A DNA stretch of 64,000 bases from Chitinophagaceae bacterium (GTDB taxonomy: Bacteria > Bacteroidota > Bacteroidia > Chitinophagales > Chitinophagaceae). Below are positions 62,962-64,000 of the stretch, piece after piece. Within the stretch, counting starts at the first letter, position 1. Each line of letters starts with the position of its first letter. The position numbers and the translations under genes were made by a program. The stretch covers positions 1 to 64,000 of the forward strand of contig JANYCA010000202.1 in NCBI GenBank assembly GCA_025360525.1, in the 5' to 3' direction. Below the pieces are notes generated by a model. The model was not told where the DNA came from and did no database searches. It worked only from the letters and a program-made list of their open reading frames with translations.

Positions 62962-63426
62962 TCATTTACCAAATACAATATCGTCGGGGAGTTCATTTTT
63001 ATCGGTGTCAGCCGTGTAAGGAAATTCACTTTTAAGGGTAGCACCTATTTGCTGCACGCAGGTTTCAATGCCATTGCTGATATTATCCCTGGTAAAAAAT
63101 GAAATCATATTTTTTACTGCATTATCCCAATAAGCAGCGCCTAACCGTTTATAAATTCCTTCATCTGCAAATAGTGCCAATTCATGATCATCCATTGCAA
63201 TGTAAAACAGTACTGCATTCCGATCCTGCGTATTTGCCATTTTTAGTTGGAAGAAAATTTCCTTTGCCCTGTCGATAGGGTCCATAAAAGGATTTTTGCT
63301 TTCTACAAAAATCCTGATCTCACCACTGGTTTCTGTTTCGGCCAGCCGGATAGCTTCCACTATCTGCGCCTGGTCTAAAGGCGAAAAGAAAACCCTCTTC
63401 TTTTTAAAAAATGGAAAAATATTCAC
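62962..63426 (-). CDS. TPM domain protein without signal peptide
   Basis: A 154-residue protein with a TPM-type core: IVEAIRLAETETSGEIRIFV near residue 22, ESKNPFMDPIDRAKEIFF, DRNAVLFYIAMDDHELALF and DNISNGIETCVQQIG. It lacks a clear signal peptide, in contrast to its downstream partner. It sits between lemA (5 nt) and the exported TPM protein (18 nt), so the three are one operon. Function is unknown; the pairing with LemA is very common in Bacteroidota. Confidence 0.85.
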   Translation of the reverse strand: MNIFPFFKKKRVFFSPLDQAQIVEAIRLAETETSGEIRIFVESKNPFMDPIDRAKEIFFQLKMANTQDRNAVLFYIAMDDHELALFADEGIYKRLGAAYWDNAVKNMISFFTRDNISNGIETCVQQIGATLKSEFPYTADTDKNELPDDIVFGK

Positions 63427-63431
63427 GGCGG

Positions 63432-64000
63432 TTAATTAAATTTTACTTCTATTAATTTGTCAGCACCGGCATCTGCCGTAAAGCCATCTTTTGCCTTAAA
63501 GCCTAATAAGCCACCTACCACATTTACCGGGAAACTTTTTACATCACTGTTATAATCTGCCACTGCAGCATTAAAATCTTTCCTTGACACTTTTATCCTT
63601 CGCTCTGTTCCTTCTAATTGTGCCTGCAGTCCTGCAAATGCCTCTGTACCTTTTAAGGTGGGATATTTTTCGACTGTTATCAACAATCGGCTGGTAGCAT
63701 TGGCAAGGTCATTTTGGGCAGCAGTTTGTTTATTGAAATTTTCTGCTGTCAGTTGGCTCGTTGTTGCAGTAATGCTGCTTGCTTTGGCCCTCGCTTCTGT
63801 TATTTGCGTTAACACAGTTTGCTCAAAATCTGCCTGTCCTTTTACTACATTTACCAGGTTAGGTATTAAATCTAACCGGCGCTGGTAGGCACTGTTTACC
63901 TCATTCCATTGTTTTTTTACCAGTTCTTCTTTTTTTACAAGACTGTTAAAGGTAACAATGGTATAAAGAACAAGTAAAACCAGTACTGCGGCTACAATAT
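63432..64000 (-). CDS. LemA family protein, 5' end cut by window edge
   Basis: I extended the frame to the window edge: 189 residues without a start codon, beginning inside an N-terminal membrane helix (VAAVLVLLVLYTIVTFNSLV). The next segment, VNSAYQRRLDLIPNLVNVV, is the LemA hallmark, followed by long coiled-coil helices and a C-terminal region ending ADAGADKLIEVKFN. An internal ATG at 63815 would miss all of the conserved start, so the full gene continues beyond 64000. It leads the operon with two TPM-domain genes. Confidence 0.88.
   Translation of the reverse strand, partial: IVAAVLVLLVLYTIVTFNSLVKKEELVKKQWNEVNSAYQRRLDLIPNLVNVVKGQADFEQTVLTQITEARAKASSITATTSQLTAENFNKQTAAQNDLANATSRLLITVEKYPTLKGTEAFAGLQAQLEGTERRIKVSRKDFNAAVADYNSDVKSFPVNVVGGLLGFKAKDGFTADAGADKLIEVKFN

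Overview
The window comes from a low-GC member of the Bacteroidota, most likely the family Chitinophagaceae or a close relative. The main evidence is a type IX secretion (T9SS) protein set: a giant PKD-repeat adhesin with a gliding-motility type C-terminal domain, a protein with a type A sorting domain, and an OmpA/TPR/propeller protein. Other evidence is promoter-like TAnnTTTG (-7) elements, Bacteroidota small proteins (DUF2256, a DUF6728-like protein), a DRTGG-containing Pta, and head-GIN and TPM/LemA proteins. The assignment is by inspection; no database search was possible.

Layout. 1-8790 is an L-fucose utilisation locus. Eight minus-strand genes run from a UxaA-family dehydratase through an SDR, a GH29 alpha-L-fucosidase, a fumarylacetoacetate-hydrolase-family protein, a FucP symporter, a RhaM-type mutarotase and an amidohydrolase lactonase to an aldo/keto reductase cut by the left edge. 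A divergent AraC regulator faces them. Together they can encode import and non-phosphorylative breakdown of L-fucose to pyruvate and L-lactate. 8998-14890 holds a secreted amidohydrolase, a tandem intergenic repeat, malate dehydrogenase with a 10-bp periodic array at its promoter, a thiol-disulfide protein, and a decayed AlbA_2/ATPase gene with three lesions. 15137-21686 is ackA-pta, divergent from a D-lactate-dehydrogenase-type FAD/Fe-S protein.

21848-36238 is a surface-protein region: an M43 metalloprotease, the 2662-residue PKD adhesin, a threonine-synthase-like gene with a LysR regulator, a cytochrome b561-like protein, and an orphan, frameshifted copy of the adhesin's C-terminal sorting domain. 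36322-42539 carries a clan AA aspartic protease and an alpha-2-macroglobulin lipoprotein. 43105-49757 has a DUF2279-like protein, an RsmB-like rRNA methyltransferase, odhB, and a two-gene secreted-protein unit. 49865-58771 is mostly housekeeping on the minus strand: dprA, a PorE-like OmpA protein, queE, a diheme cytochrome, DUF2256, a periplasmic binding protein and guaA. 59004-64000 has a head-GIN lipoprotein, a DUF6728-like small protein, exported MsrB, a LOG-family protein, a degenerate receiver domain, and a lemA-TPM-TPM operon cut by the right edge.

No rRNA, intact tRNA, CRISPR array, integrase or transposase was seen. The clearest unusual signals are the orphan sorting-domain fragment sharing an 82-bp identical block with the adhesin, the helically phased 10-bp array abutting the mdh promoter, the multi-lesion pseudogene, the intergenic repeat family, the 504-bp direct repeat and polyglycine tract inside the adhesin, and several small genes that ordinary ORF calling would miss.
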